Assembly (NCBI RefSeq): GCF_000003815.2
Contig: NC_049996.1
Location: 5,035,277-5,099,276 of the forward strand
DNA length: 64,000 nt
Direction of reading: 5' to 3'
From: Branchiostoma floridae
Taxonomy: Eukaryota > Chordata > Leptocardii > Amphioxiformes > Branchiostomatidae
Below the pieces are notes generated by a model. It saw only the letters and a list, made by a program, of their open reading frames with translations. It had not been told where the DNA came from and searched no databases. Of the stretch, positions 36,880-48,983 are shown in pieces. How positions within the stretch are numbered: position 1 is the stretch's first letter; each line of letters starts with the position of its first letter. The position numbers and the translations under genes are program-made.

Positions 36880-39230
36880 CTATGACCAGAAAAGCTCAAA
36901 TCTAACCGCTCCTACAAACCACAATAGTAAAACAAGTCTTAGAACTAACTAGAGTTCATTGAACACATCCCTTCGCCAAATAATCATGCCTTTCTCAATA
37001 CTTTAAGGTCTTTTTTCATGTATTACTAAAGAGTACCTACCCCAATAGCAAATGACTGCATGGACGTGTGTTCCTCACAAACAATGCTACCAATGCTACC
37101 AAAGATAACCTTCTTGGTGAACTGGTGACAATGGAATTATGTACACTGTTCTGATACTTTCTAGCGCAACTTTTATAGTGCTTTGTAAAAATCATGTAGT
37201 CTCTACCAGACTCCCGCCTGGCCTAATAGTATTGATGATAGGGGGCCTTGGACTGTGACCAAAGATGACCTGGTATCGTCCCTGGTCAATCAGAATTTCA
37301 TGCTTGTCAAGGGGATTTTCACAGTGTTAGGGCGTCCAGGTCACAAGGCTCCTCAGGCAAAACATATGACAATCAGCAGTGTCCTTAAATATAGGTCAAA
37401 ATGAGATGCATCTGTATATAGAAAACACTGTTTATTTCTGTTAATTGGACAACTTTTCCTTAGTAATTGTATCAAATAGATGTTGATAATCAACCAAAGT
37501 ACCTAGCTACCAAAAACAAAGAATATTCATCAATCCCCTCTGCAGATATCCTTCTTAAAAGCTACGAACTATAAGACCCACTGCAGTTCTAAACAAGCTG
37601 CTGGGGGGGGGGGGGACAAAATTACACCATTTACTACTAGTCCCAACAGCTATCCACCACTTAAAAATCATGAACCTGGCACTTATGGAAAATTTAGGCG
37701 TAAACTTTGACGTTCATTTGCAGTACCAAAACAAGTCGCCAGGAGGCCCATTATCGAATTTGACCTTCCTTTCTGTGTCCTCTACCTATCAACCAAATAT
37801 CATTAACATCCGTCAGTAACATCTTGAGTTATCTTGCATACAGACAAACGCACTTACATACAAAGACAGCTACAGCACCACACGTAAATGCTAGCTAAAC
37901 CATTGTTGCACTTGACAATCCTTCCCACAATCGCAACACACCTACCAAATATGGTGGAAATCGCCCAGCTGCATTTTGACTTATGCTTCCCAAAACAAAC
38001 CGCAAAAGACATACCAAGCTCACTGCTGTACCGTAGGAAAACGCCAGGTTAACCGTTTTAGAACTAGGCATGCCTTTCGACAACTGCTACACACCTGCAA
38101 AAAAATCAAAAAGTTCCATCCACGATTTCTCGAGTTATATGCTGTTGACCTACATACAGACCAAAGTCGAAAAAACATATTCTATCGCCCTTGGCGAAGA
38201 GAAAAATACAATCACTAAAACCAAGGAGCATTTATCAGATAAAAGCTCCTTGCTAAAACGCATCTCTGATTAATTCTTGATGTTTTGGTGGTCTAAAATA
38301 GCCTAAGGTACAAAAACAAGAGTAGGAAAGACCTGGACTAAAAACCCTAGCTCCTACCAGGCTCCGTGGATCGGTGGTCTAATTGTAGAAATTGGACGAA
38401 TAGATCGAGTCAATACACGACTTGCACACTTCCCCAAATTCACAGTGCCAGGGATTACAACGGATGTAGTGACCCGTGAGGTCATCGGGGGAAACCAACC
38501 AATACAATGGTTACGTCTGGCTACTTTATTCTACAGTGAGATACTATAAATGCAGAAATGTTCGCGGTGGTTTTCCGTTCGCGGTTTTCGCGGTGGCCAC
38601 TTCACCGCGAATATGAGGCTACAAACTTTGGCTCTACCGCGAACTTAAAACCACCGCAAACACTCCACTTTCTCACTGACACGAACTGAAATTCATGTCT
38701 TAGTTTTTGTAGTGATACCAAACTCATTATTATGTAAAAAAGAGAATCGTGTTCACGACCGAGAAAATCCGCAACAACACGAAGAACTAGAAGGTTCATA
38801 TTAATTCTTATCATTTCTTTGTCTTATTAAGACATACCCTCGTAACAAACCTATCCACTCAGGCGTTTCTTAGTTAACTTGTACACATACTTTGAAAGGA
38901 CATAAAACAGCAGTCACTACAAAACTTCCATTTTTCAATTGAAATTATCGTAAAAAGAAGTTCAGCTAGGAAAAAATCTATAATGTACAGTAAGCATTGG
39001 TTACGGATCAGCATAATACACACGGTCAATAACCAGATCGAATTTGTACGAAACGGTAAATTTGATGGTGTAGTTATAAATTTGATAAATAGTGGTAAAT
39101 TTGATGTATACCCCTTCTCAAATGGATGAAACACGCCCTATTATTGGTGGTTATATACCACATCACAATTTTTGGGTCTTTAAAGATTAAAAGATGTTGT
39201 GCCGTACATGGACACCCCAAAATGTGTTAC
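36880..39230. repeat. Intergenic region of dispersed repeats
   Basis: No gene is supported. Phrases of the ACCAAATATC/GAGTTAT/CTTGGCGAAG family occur at about 36,950-37,120 and 37,740-38,220. A G run of 14 lies at 37,603-37,616. An imperfect palindrome rich in CGCGGTGG lies at about 38,560-38,668 (left TTCGCGGTGGTTTTCCGTTC, right arm ending CCACCGCAAACACT), probably a MITE. The rest is unremarkable AT-rich DNA. Confidence 0.5.
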
Positions 39231-39239
39231 GTAAATCAC

Positions 39240-40310
39240 TGCATCGCAACTATGTCCTTTAAAGTCCAGACAGTAACTTTTAAAATATAATCTAGTGGTG
39301 TTGGCATTTTGGCAACTCTGACCCTTTGAGTTACTTCCTGTCAATCTATATACATCATGTTACAACAGATAGATACACCGTACAACGATTTTATTTTAAA
39401 AATCTAGATGCTGTGTCTATAATTCAGAGACCACTTTCAACGTTCTACTGCTGTACAATGAAGTATTTACACTTTTTTTCGGCAACTCTGACCTTTTGAG
39501 ACACTTCCTGTCAATCTACATACATCGTGATACAGCAGATAGATACACCATACATAGAATTTAAAACAAAAATAGATGCTGTGTCTATAATTCAGGGACT
39601 ATTTTCAACGATCTACTGCTGTACAATAAAGTGTTAACTCTTTTTCGGCAACTCCGACCTTTTGAGACACTTCCTGTCAATCTACATACATCGTGATACA
39701 GCAGATAGATACACCATACATAGAATTTAAAACAAAAATAGATGCTGTGTCTATAATTCAGGACTATTTTCAACGATCTGCTGCTGTACAATAAAGTGTT
39801 AACTCTTTTTCGGCAACTCTGACCTTTTGAGACACTTCCTGTCAATCTACATACATCGTGATACAACAGATAGATACACCATACATAGAATTTTAGAAAA
39901 ATAGATGCTGTGTCTATAATTTAGGGACCATTTTCAACGTTCTTACTACTGCTGTACAATGAAGTATTAACTCTTTTTTCGGCAACTCTTACCTTTTGGG
40001 TCACTTCCTGTCAATCTATATAGATTATGTTACAACAGATAGATACAACATACAAAGAAATTTGAAACAAATATAGATGCTGTGCGTATAATTCACAGAC
40101 CATTTTCAACGTTCTACTGCTGTACTATCAAGTCTTTTTTTGCAACTTTGACCTTTTGAGTCACTTCCTGTCAATCTAGATACGTCGTGTTACAACAGAT
40201 GTAAATACACCGTACATAGAGATTTGTAAAAATCTAGTTGCTGCGTCTATAATGGAGAGACCATTTTCAACGTTCTACTGTTGTACAATCAAGTATTCAC
40301 ACCAACATGA
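39240..40310. repeat. Satellite array, about 167-bp unit, six copies
   Basis: The phrase GGCAACTCTGACCTTTTGAG starts near 39,311, 39,481, 39,647, 39,812, 39,981 and 40,141. Each copy continues with CACTTCCTGTCAATCTA, CAGATAGATACACC, TAGATGCTGTGTCTATAATT and TTCAACG-TCTACTGCTGTAC. Spacing is 160-170 bp. Inner copies are the most alike. Confidence 0.92.
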
Positions 40311-41130
40311 TTTTATGTACTAATTGGAAGCAAAGGTGCAGGGTTATCAATGTAAAAAGGGATACAGAATTTTGGGAGATTACGAACCAATTTAAATGAT
40401 TAAGTCACGTTGTCTCTATTAGGCCAACACCTTAATATAATATATTACTGATTACACTTAAAAGTTCTCTTACCTCCATTTACCCTTCATGAATCTTTGC
40501 TCGCCAAGTCTATCGTGGTCTCCTTCCATATATCATTTTCTAAGGCATAACTTCTGACACAAAGCACACCACATACACACCTCAGGCTTGCATCGACATT
40601 GCGCAACCACCATCGTATAACACTATTATGCCATAGTCATACTCCACCTGACTAAATCAAGTACAAACATCCCCTATACATCGTCTAGAGAAAATTATTC
40701 ATAGTATTTCATTGTCTTCCAAAAACACTCTCACATACTAAATAGTAGATCTTGCTGACAGACATTGCCTGGACATACAAAGAGTAGTCCTTACAACATT
40801 TACTATGCAATGCTTTATATTAAATTTGTATACCACAAAGTATGATGAAAGACTTGTCTTGACTAATCATAAAAGTACATGTATCTGTCACACACGTTCC
40901 GTGCATGCTTTCTCAACCGTCAGCCTTAGTTTCTGTGGACCCCCCCCCCCACCAAAAAAACAGCAATCAGAGAACAGCCCTTTTAGTTTTCAAAAGGAAT
41001 CCCGCAAATATGGGTTAGCTCATTAATATTTATAAGCAGGGTGGTAAGGAACTAAGGGTGACGGTTGAAAAAGCAGTGTACATCCAGACAGGCGGTTTCT
41101 CCTTTGGATGTCCCTGCGTAGGAGGAGGAT
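40311..41130. other. No recognisable feature
   Basis: AT-rich sequence downstream of the minus-strand lectin gene, with a C run at 40,941-40,950. No exon or RNA gene is supported. Confidence 0.4.
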
Positions 41131-41277
41131 TTAAGCTAAAGGCTTTTGACAAATGAACCTGTGTCTGAGAGTACATACACGATCATTCCACGTAGGAAAA
41201 TCGGCACGACCAGTAAAGTAGTAATACACACACCAATGCTACAAACCACGGTTATCCGGCTGTCCTGCGTTCCATCC
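41131..41277 (-). pseudogene. C-type lectin, last domain exon with in-frame stop
   Basis: Acceptor TTTCTTAACAG precedes GGA-TGG, joining the previous exon in phase 0. It reads GWNAGQPDNRGL, then TAG at 41,239-41,241, then HWCVYYYFTGRADFPTWNDR and VCTLRHRFICQKPLA before a natural stop. WNAGQPD carries the QPD motif typical of galactose-type lectins and WND is the calcium/sugar-binding motif. The two last cysteines and FIC are in place. The TAG sits where an acidic residue is common, so one base change truncates an otherwise intact domain. It is a recent pseudogene, a null allele or a sequence error. Confidence 0.85.
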
Positions 41278-41321
41278 CTGTTAAGAAATAAGGAATCAGT
41301 TTAGGGTTACTACAAATTTTC

Positions 41322-41662
41322 TTCCAACAGTGACTGTTTAAAAGGTAAAGTACATAACTTCAAACTTGCTATGTATGACAGCACATCTTGATCACCAAGT
41401 ATGACCCAGTCTTGATCTCGCCAGAGAACACGAGACTAGCTCAGGCTTGCATACATCATCTGCCCCATCCCCCGCCTGCTTGCGGAGAAGGGGTATGTAG
41501 GACCTGGGCAGCTCCCAACCTTCAACCCTCAGGGGGCAGATTATCTACGCGTACGCGCAAGCCTGAGATCCAGACTGGGTCATTCTCCGTGATCAAGATG
41601 TGCAGCCAGACATCGAAAATATGGAGGTAGGTACTTTACCTTTTAAACAGTCACTGTTGGAA
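41322..41662. mobile_element. Inverted-repeat element with perfect 32-bp ends
   Basis: TTCCAACAGTGACTGTTTAA and the next 12 bases (41,322-41,353) are exactly reversed at 41,631-41,662. A second inner pair (CACATCTTGATCAC and GTGATCAAGATGTG) is nested inside. A related core with CATCTTGATCACGGGGTGAC occurs at 44,168-44,335. It lies in the intron before the last lectin exon. Confidence 0.88.
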
Positions 41663-41741
41663 AATAATTGGTAGTAACTGTATATATACGTGACTGATGA
41701 ACCTCTCCAATGGGAAACCGTTTAGTATTTTAGATTTACTG

Positions 41742-41742
<1 letters not shown>

Positions 41743-41786
<44 letters not shown>
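41743..41786. repeat. (TA)n microsatellite
   Basis: About 20 uninterrupted TA units. A second TA tract lies at 42,908-42,941. Confidence 0.95.
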
Positions 41787-41790
<4 letters not shown>

Positions 41791-42097
41791 GTGCCCGGAT
41801 AATCTATAGAAAACAAATCTAGAAATGACAAAAGCATTAAACAACTGCAACAGTAAATTTATACAATGAAAAAAATTAGAAAAATACTTTATATTAAGAT
41901 TGTTCGAACACTTTTGGTTGCACCGTTATTGCTTTAATTATCTCTTAATTGCATATCAAATCAAAATCAAATTTAAGATTTCGGCATATGATCTAGTTTA
42001 GTATTCAGAAAAGATGCAATTCGATAACCATAAACATTTCAATCAAAATCAGCATTTTTTTACGAAGTATGATTGAGGCATGATCATATCGACGTAC

Positions 42098-42378
42098 TTT
42101 ATAATCATTTAAGATGCATCCATCTTCCCATCGCCAACGCCTCTTTTGAAAAAGAGAAACGAACTTGTTCTTCAGACCGATCCAATGTGCGAGGTTTCGA
42201 CCTTCCTTGTGGACAAGATTTCTCAAGGCGTGATCCAACTCTTCTGTTTTCGGCATGGCCAGTCTCGCACCCTCCCTCAAGCAAGCTTTCCTGGCGCTCG
42301 AGTAGGGCATTTCTTGAGAGCTGAGTCTGAGGCAGGTCCCGGCTAGGAGTTTGTACCCGACTTGGCAGCTGCCAGTCA
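42098..42378 (-). CDS. C-type lectin domain, first exon
   Basis: Acceptor GCATCTGCAG and donor AAA|GTACGT bound 281 bp, entering in phase 1 and leaving in phase 0. It reads VTGSCQVGYKLLAGTCLRLS, YSSARKACLREGARLAMPKT and HWIGLKNKF, ending WRWEDGCILNDYK. The extra N-terminal cysteine pair (long-form domain), the A--C---GA-LA-P core and the WIGL motif are all standard. The domain is completed by the exon at 41,131-41,277. It is the extracellular sugar-binding head of a type II membrane protein. Confidence 0.93.
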
Positions 42379-42839
42379 CTGCAGATGCAACGAAATTTTT
42401 GTAAAGAAACCCTCTGTATGATTTAGACAAATCCATAAATTGAATATTGAAACAGGCCTAGGCAGATACTTCGGTAAGTTTCTGTCCATTCTGCCCAAAG
42501 CATATTGAAGATGAACTAGAGTTCCACGACCCCATACCTTCGCCAAACAATCCTAACCTTTACAACTGCACTGTATTAAAAGTGTTTGTCATTAATAATG
42601 CAAATAAGGTTCTCATTTGCATAAATTATATTACTTCATTATCTCCTCCATCAGACATACACAATCTATGTTAGGAAAAAGGCCTTTATCCTATTTTTTG
42701 ATAATTTATGCAAACGAGGACCTTATTTGCATACTTAATATTCAACGATATTTACTTGTACGTAACATAAAAATAGGCCCAAGTAGGCCAACAGTAGGCC
42801 CAAGTAAGTAAGTAAGTAACATAAAAATGCTACAAGAAA

Positions 42840-42906
42840 GAAGTTCCTGTCATTTATAACATTATAACAGTATAACATTTTCTCATTAAATATCTCTTTA
42901 TTTTGC

Positions 42907-42946
<40 letters not shown>

Positions 42947-43010
42947 CATTATAACAGTATAACATTTTCTCATTAAATATTTCACTGTGCTTCTCTTTCT
43001 CAGTTACAAA
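42840..43010. repeat. Duplicated flanks around a TA microsatellite
   Basis: ATAACATTATAACAGTATAA with CATTTTCTCATTAAATAT occurs on both sides of the (TA)n at 42,908-42,941 as a direct repeat about 95 bp apart. Confidence 0.75.
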
Positions 43011-43144
43011 TGTCACATGTTTCAATGGTCCTATAATGGAGCTGAGCGTGTTCACATGATTTCATAATTAGTTGTGCAAATAAGATACCAATTTGCATAA
43101 CTAATATTTAATTATATAAAGCATTACTAAACTATCTACATACA

Positions 43145-43530
43145 AAAATCATCAATCCGTCAACCCCTTCTTGAGTTATTCCCTTTCAAAGTCTGACACG
43201 AGACCTGTCCTGCAATTCCAAATCAAGCCGCTACGGGACCAAAATCCACACCACTTACTCTCAGCATCAAGAGCTGTCTACCGCTCAAACATTATGATCA
43301 CAGCATGTTCAGAACTCAAGATATCAAACCAAGACGTTCCGCTGCAGTACCATTACAAGCCGCTAGGGGACCCAAAATCTAATCGTTCCCAGGTCTTATC
43401 AAGACCTAGTCACATACTAAATATCAATACAATCCACCCAGGCGTTCTCAAGTTATGGTGGCCTTCTACAAACACACATACATACACACAAACGCTACCC
43501 AAAATATAACCTTCTTGGCGAAGGTAAATA
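43145..43530. repeat. Dispersed repeat, member with intact end
   Basis: Contains two related halves (TTCCAAATCAAGCCGCTACG and TACCATTACAAGCCGCTAGG), CACATACTAAATATCAATAC and the end CCTTCTTGGCGAAGGTAAAT. It is the best-preserved copy of the family seen near 1.2, 13.9 and 37.8 kb. Confidence 0.6.
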
Positions 43531-44167
43531 TTCTAGATGTTACACTTTTTACGTAATTGCTCCAAACAATTATGAAGTATTTATTACGTAAACTAAAGTG
43601 AAATTCATATTTAACAGTATTCAGGAGACTCGATGCTACAAACTGATTTGTATATATCTTTAGAACTCCCATAATGCAAATATATCAATGGACGTTCTGC
43701 TATTAAAAAGAATACCAAAACTAATGATTAGCCTACTCAATTGCAATACCATATGTTAGCCCTTATTGTTATGTTAACCTGGCTGTTAAGATTTAACCTA
43801 TTTCTCTACTTTGAACTTTGTTTATTACATGTAGTTGTTGCCATACATTGTATCATGTACAATTGTCAAGTAATAAATAAAGTTCGTTTATAGTTCTTTT
43901 GATATCCCAAGAAAATAGAGAGTAGGTTGCTGTTGAGGATGTATGACGACAAGATAATGAACCAAACATGATTTCGATTTCCGTTTTGCTAATAGTAGTA
44001 CGAAACTAACGTTCCATGGGATTCACTAGGATTGATAAGGTAAAATCAATCCAGTTCAAAGCGGTGTGTTAAAGTAATAGAATTTTCAGTAATCAGTGAC
44101 TACTTTTTTTTTTTAATTTTCAAGGTAAACATGCGCATCTCAAAAAAATTATGGCTATTTACAAGTC

Positions 44168-44335
44168 CATCTTGATCACGGGGTGACCCAGTTTCTTGCG
44201 AGAGTTGCGAGTACTATGTCAAGACTTGCGTGGATTCTCTGCCCCTCACCCGCCTCATTGAGAAGTAGGGGTAAGTAAGAAAGTGTCGACCTAGTTCTCG
44301 CAACTCTCGCGAGAACTAGGACACATCATGATCAA
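44168..44335. mobile_element. Inverted-repeat element related to the one at 41.3 kb
   Basis: CATCTTGATCACGGGGTGAC and a CTTGCGAGAGTTGCGAG arm pair with CTCGCAACTCTCGCGAG and CATCATGATCAAGATTG. It lies in a lectin intron. Confidence 0.6.
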
Positions 44336-44424
44336 GATTGACTGATGCATATGTGACGGACGAATCTCTTCAACGCTGTGTTGAAGATTTTCAACTAGCG
44401 TTACAGAGTGGGCTGTCTTCCCAC

Positions 44425-44464
44425 CTTTATTGGTTGTTGACGTGTCCGAGTTGGATGCCTCATG
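44425..44464 (-). CDS. Lectin gene, short stalk exon
   Basis: Acceptor GCCGGTGTGCAG and donor AAAG|GTGGGA bound 40 bp. It reads HEASNSDTSTTNK, a Ser/Thr-rich stalk. It enters in phase 0 and leaves in phase 1, which exactly fits the exons on either side. Confidence 0.7.
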
Positions 44465-44687
44465 CTGCACACCGGCGGGCGTATGTAGCAAAAGCTTAGA
44501 TAATAAGAAAGCACTGTTTAATGTTGATAGATATGGAACATCAACCGAAACATCAACAAACACCCACAGTGGGTCATGTGACGTTAACAGGGTTATAGTT
44601 TTGTTTTTGTCAGTAAAGGCTTGGAAATTTTTTGTGGGTTTTATCTAATAAGTATATAAGGCAACAATCAGTGTTATTTTTGCTCAC

Positions 44688-44780
44688 CTTAGTAAGAATT
44701 GGCCTTCCGGTGGTCATGCCTGCCTTTACAGATGTTGTGATTTTATGACTGGTTGTCCACTCAGGTTTAGCAGTAAACTT
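44688..44780 (-). CDS. Lectin gene, Thr-rich stalk exon
   Basis: Acceptor GCAGACAG and donor AAG|GTGAGC bound 93 bp in phase 0. It reads KFTAKPEWTTSHKITTSVKA then GMTTGRPILTK. It is the likely O-glycosylated stalk, at the same place in the gene as the larger mucin-like exon of the paralogue at 62.7 kb. Confidence 0.75.
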
Positions 44781-45451
44781 CTGTCTGCTTGAAAACTTGT
44801 TCAAAGAGTATAAAAACAGTTTAACATCAAATTATCAATAACTTATTTATTTACCCATAACATTGTTACCTACAGTTGTGAGGTGAGTGAAGAAATTTGC
44901 AAGTTTATGACTTTGGGCATAAAAAATGAAAAAAAAAATGTCTCTTCATTCAAAGCTATTAACTTCGGATTTAAGTTGCGTTGCCAGAGAATGACTGAAA
45001 ACGACATTCTTTGTTGAAGGACATCAGATAGGGATAAACAAAATTAAGTGCAAAATGCATTTTCTTGATTAATAAGACGCTTCTTTATACATCTTTGTTT
45101 TATAAGAGGATTCCATTTCTGATACATGTTAAATCATGTCAGGCATCAAAATCATAAGATATGCATAACCAAAAAAATGTCATTCTTCTTTTAATTTGTA
45201 AATAAATAATATTAAATATGTGTTCTATATACAAACATCGTGAAGGTACACCTTACATTGAAATGTAAATATTACATTAACAATGTAAGCAAAAAAGTCA
45301 TCTCCAATGTAAAAAAGATGTCGCAACCTTAAATGGAGGTGGAACTAAAGTGTCCGAACTCTTGCCACTTTTTAATATAGGCTATCCGACTGTAAACTCA
45401 GTATATATCAAGGACCAGCTATTCAACAAGTTAAGAATGAAGAAAACTAAC

Positions 45452-45600
45452 CGAATTATGTTTCATTTTGTTCTTCGGTGAGGCAGATAGATACACACCG
45501 ATGGAAATTCCTGCAGCAACAGTAGCTGCCACCGCTAGAGCGATGATGACGCCACTCAATACGTAGGAACGAAGACAAGTAGAACATATTTTAGTTGAAT
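45452..45600 (-). CDS. Lectin gene, transmembrane exon
   Basis: Acceptor TTTTTACACAG and donor TCG|GTTAGT bound 149 bp. It reads STKICSTCLRSYVLSGVIIA then LAVAATVAAGISIGVYL and a basic tail KNKMKHNS. The single hydrophobic span with no signal peptide predicts a type II membrane protein. The plus-strand paralogue has an exon of the same length (149 bp) and phase at 62,292-62,440 with the same SLR--LL-GVIIA-AVAA pattern. Confidence 0.9.
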
Positions 45601-45875
45601 CTGTGTAAAAAAAAAGTAAATACTTTAACGATATACGTTTTAAAACTATCTTATCTTATCTTATGTTGTTCATTGGTTGTTTTGATGCATTCTTCTTTCT
45701 CTGTTTCTTAGTCGGTTTCCATATTGATTCACTTTGTTACATCCATGATATATGTTTGGGCCTCCTAGCAACTAGTTTTGGGATAGCAGTGGCATTTTTG
45801 TAAAAAAAAAACAACTTCTGAAGTGGATAAGTCAAGATGGGAACAACGAATTTTTATGATTTTTGATATGTAAGT

Positions 45876-48800
45876 ATCTGTCTTGCTCCCTGTCAGTCTG
45901 GCTCCCTATCTGTCTGTCTATCTGGATCCCTGTCTGTCCCTCTGGCTCCCTGTCTGTCTGGCTAGCTGTCTGTCTGGCTCCCTGTCTGCCTGGCTTCCTG
46001 TCTGTCCATCCTCTCTGTCTGGCTCCCTGTCTGTCTGGCTTCGTCTCTGTCTGGCTCCCTGTCTGTCTCTCTCCCTGTCTCATTCCCTGCTATCTGGATC
46101 CCCGTCAGGCTACCTGTCCTTCTGGCTCCCTGTCTGCCTGGCTACCTGTCTGTCTGGCTCCCTGTCTGTCTGACTCCCCGTCTGTCAGGCTCCCAGTCTG
46201 TCTGGCTCCCTGTCTGAGGGCCTCCCCGTCTGTCTTGGTCCTTGTCTGTCTGGCTCCCTGTCTGTCTGGCTCCCTGTCTGTCTTTTTCGATCTCTGTCTG
46301 GCTCCCTTTCTGTCTGGCTCTCTGTTTGTTTCGCTCTCTGTCTGTCTGGCTCCCTGTTTGTATGCCTCTTCGTTTGTCTGCCTCCCGGTCTGTCTCTCTC
46401 GATTTATGTCTGGCTCCCTGTCTGCCTGGCTCCCTGTCTGTCTGGCTCCATTTTTGTATGCCTCCTCGACTTGCTTGCTCCCTGTCTGTCTCTCTCCCTG
46501 TCTGTCTGGCTCCCTGTCTGTCTGGATCCCTGTCTGTCTGGCTTCCTGTCTGTCTGGCTCCCTGTCTGTCTCATTCAATATCTGTTTGGCTCCCTGTCTG
46601 TCTGGATCCATGTCTGTCTCATTTACTGGCTGTCTGGCTCCCTATCTGTCTCATTTACTCGCTGTCTGGCTCACTGTATGTCTGGCTCCCTGTCTGTCTG
46701 GCTCCCGGTCCGTCTGGCTCCCTTTCTGTCTGTCTCCATGTCTGTCTCTTTTCCTCCCTGTCTTGCTCCCTGTCTGTCTCGCTCACTGTCCGTCTGGCTC
46801 CCTTTATGTCTGTCTCTCTGTGTGTCTCTTTTCCTCTGTTTGGCTCCCTGTCTGTCTGGCTTCGTGTCTGTCTGGCTCCCTGTCCGCCTCTCTCCCTGTA
46901 TCATTCCCTGTCTATCTGGATCCCCGTCTGTCTGGCTCCCTGTCCTTCTGGTTCTCTGTCTTTCTGGCTCCCTGTCTGTCTGGCTCCTCATCTGTCTGGC
47001 TCCATGTCTGTCTGACTCGCCGTCTGTCTGGCTCCCAGTCTGTCTGACTCCCTGTCTGTCTGGCTCTCTGTCTGTCTTGCTACCTGTCTGACTGGATACC
47101 TGTCTGTCTGGCTCCCTGTCTGGCTGGCTCTCTGTCTGTCTGGCTCCCTGTCTGCAAGACTCATTGTTTTGTTCCCTGTCTATCTGGCTTCCTATCTGCC
47201 TGGCTCCCTTTTTGTCTCTCTAGATGTCTGTCTGGGATCCTGTCTGTCTGGCTTCCTGTCTGTCTATTTCCCTGTTTGTTCCCTGTCTGTCTGGCTCACT
47301 CTGTCTGGCTCACTGTCTGTATGCCTCCATGTCTGTCTGGATCCCTTGTTTGTCTGGCTCCCTGTCTCTCTCCGTCTGGCTTCCTGTCTGTCTCTCTCCC
47401 TGTCTGTCTGGCTCCCTGTCTGTCTGGCTCCCTGTCGGTCTGGCTTCCTGGCTGTCTCTCTCCCTGTCTGTCTAACTCCGTGACTGTCTGGCTCCCTGTC
47501 TGTCTTGCTCCCTGTCAGTCTGGCTCCCTACCTGTCTGTCTGTCTGGCTCCCTGTCTGTGTGGCGCCCTGTCTGTCCATCCTCTCTGTCTGGCTCCCCGT
47601 CTGTCAGGCTCCCAGTCTGTCTTGCTCCTTGTCTGTCTGCCTCCCTGTCTGCCTGGCTCCCTGTCTGTCTTTCTCGATCTCTGTCTGGATCCCCGTCTGT
47701 CTGGATCCCTGTCCGTCTGTCTGGCTCCCTGTCTGTCTGGCTTTCTATCTTTCTGACTTCCTGTCTGTCTCATTTACTGTCTGTCTGGCTCACTCCTGTC
47801 TCATTTACTGTCTATCTGGATCACCGTCTGTCTGGCTCTCTGTCTGGCTCCCTGTCTGTCTGGCTCACTGTCTGTCTGGCTCCATGTCTGTCTGGCACCC
47901 TGTCTGGCTGGATCCCTGTCTGTCTGGCTCCCTGCCTGTCTGTCTGGCTCCTTGTCTGTCTGGTTCCCTGTCTGTCCTGCTCTCTGTCTGTCTTGCTCTC
48001 TGTCTGTCTGGCTCCCTGTCTGTCTCTCTCGATGTCTGTCTGGCTCCCTGTCTGTCTGGCTCCTTGCCTGTCTGGATCTCTGTCTGTCTAGCTCCCTGTC
48101 TGTGTCTCTCTTGATTTCTATCTGGCTCTCTCTCTGTCTGGCTCCCCTGTCTGTCTGGCTCCCTGTCTGCCAAATGTCCTGTCTGTCTGGATCCCCGTCT
48201 GTCTCTCTCCATGCCTGGCTGGCTCCCTATCTGTCTGGCTCCCTGTCTGTCTATCTGGCTCCCTGTCTGTCTGTCTGGCTCCCTGTCTGTCTGTCTGTCT
48301 GGCTCCCTGTCTGTCTGGCTCCCTGTCTGTCTGGCTTCATGTCTGTCCATCTCCCTGTTTTTCTGGCTCCCTGTCTGTTTGACTCTCTGTCTGTCTCATT
48401 TAATGTCTATCTGGCTCCCTGTCTGTCTCATTTACTGTCTGTCTGGCTCCCTGTCTGTTTGGTTCCCTGTCTATCTGGCTCCCTGTCTGTCAGCCTCCTC
48501 GTCTGTCTGGCTCCCTATCTGAAAGCCTCCCCGTCTGTCTTGCTCCTTGTCTGTCTGGCTCCGTGTCTGCCTGGCTCCCTGTCTGTCTATCTCGATGTCT
48601 GTCTCTCTCCCTGTCTGGCTGGCTCCTTGTCTGTCTGGATCCCTGTCTGTCTGGCTACCTTCTTGTCTGTCTGGCTCCATGTCTGTCTGTCTGGTTCTCT
48701 GCTTATCTGGCTCCCCGTCTGTCAGCCTCCTCGTATGTCTGACTCCCTGTCTGCCTGGCTCCCTGTTTGTCTTTCTCGATCTCTGTCTGGCTCCCTATCT

Positions 48801-48942
48801 GTCTGGATCCCTGTCTGTCTGGCTCCCTGTCTGTCAGGCAGGGATCCTTTCTGTCTGTCTCCCTGTCTGTCTGTCTCCCTGACCGTCTGGCTCCCTTTTG
48901 TCTGGCTCCCCGTCTGTCTCTTTTCCTGTTTGTCTGGCTCCC

Positions 48943-48983
<41 letters not shown>

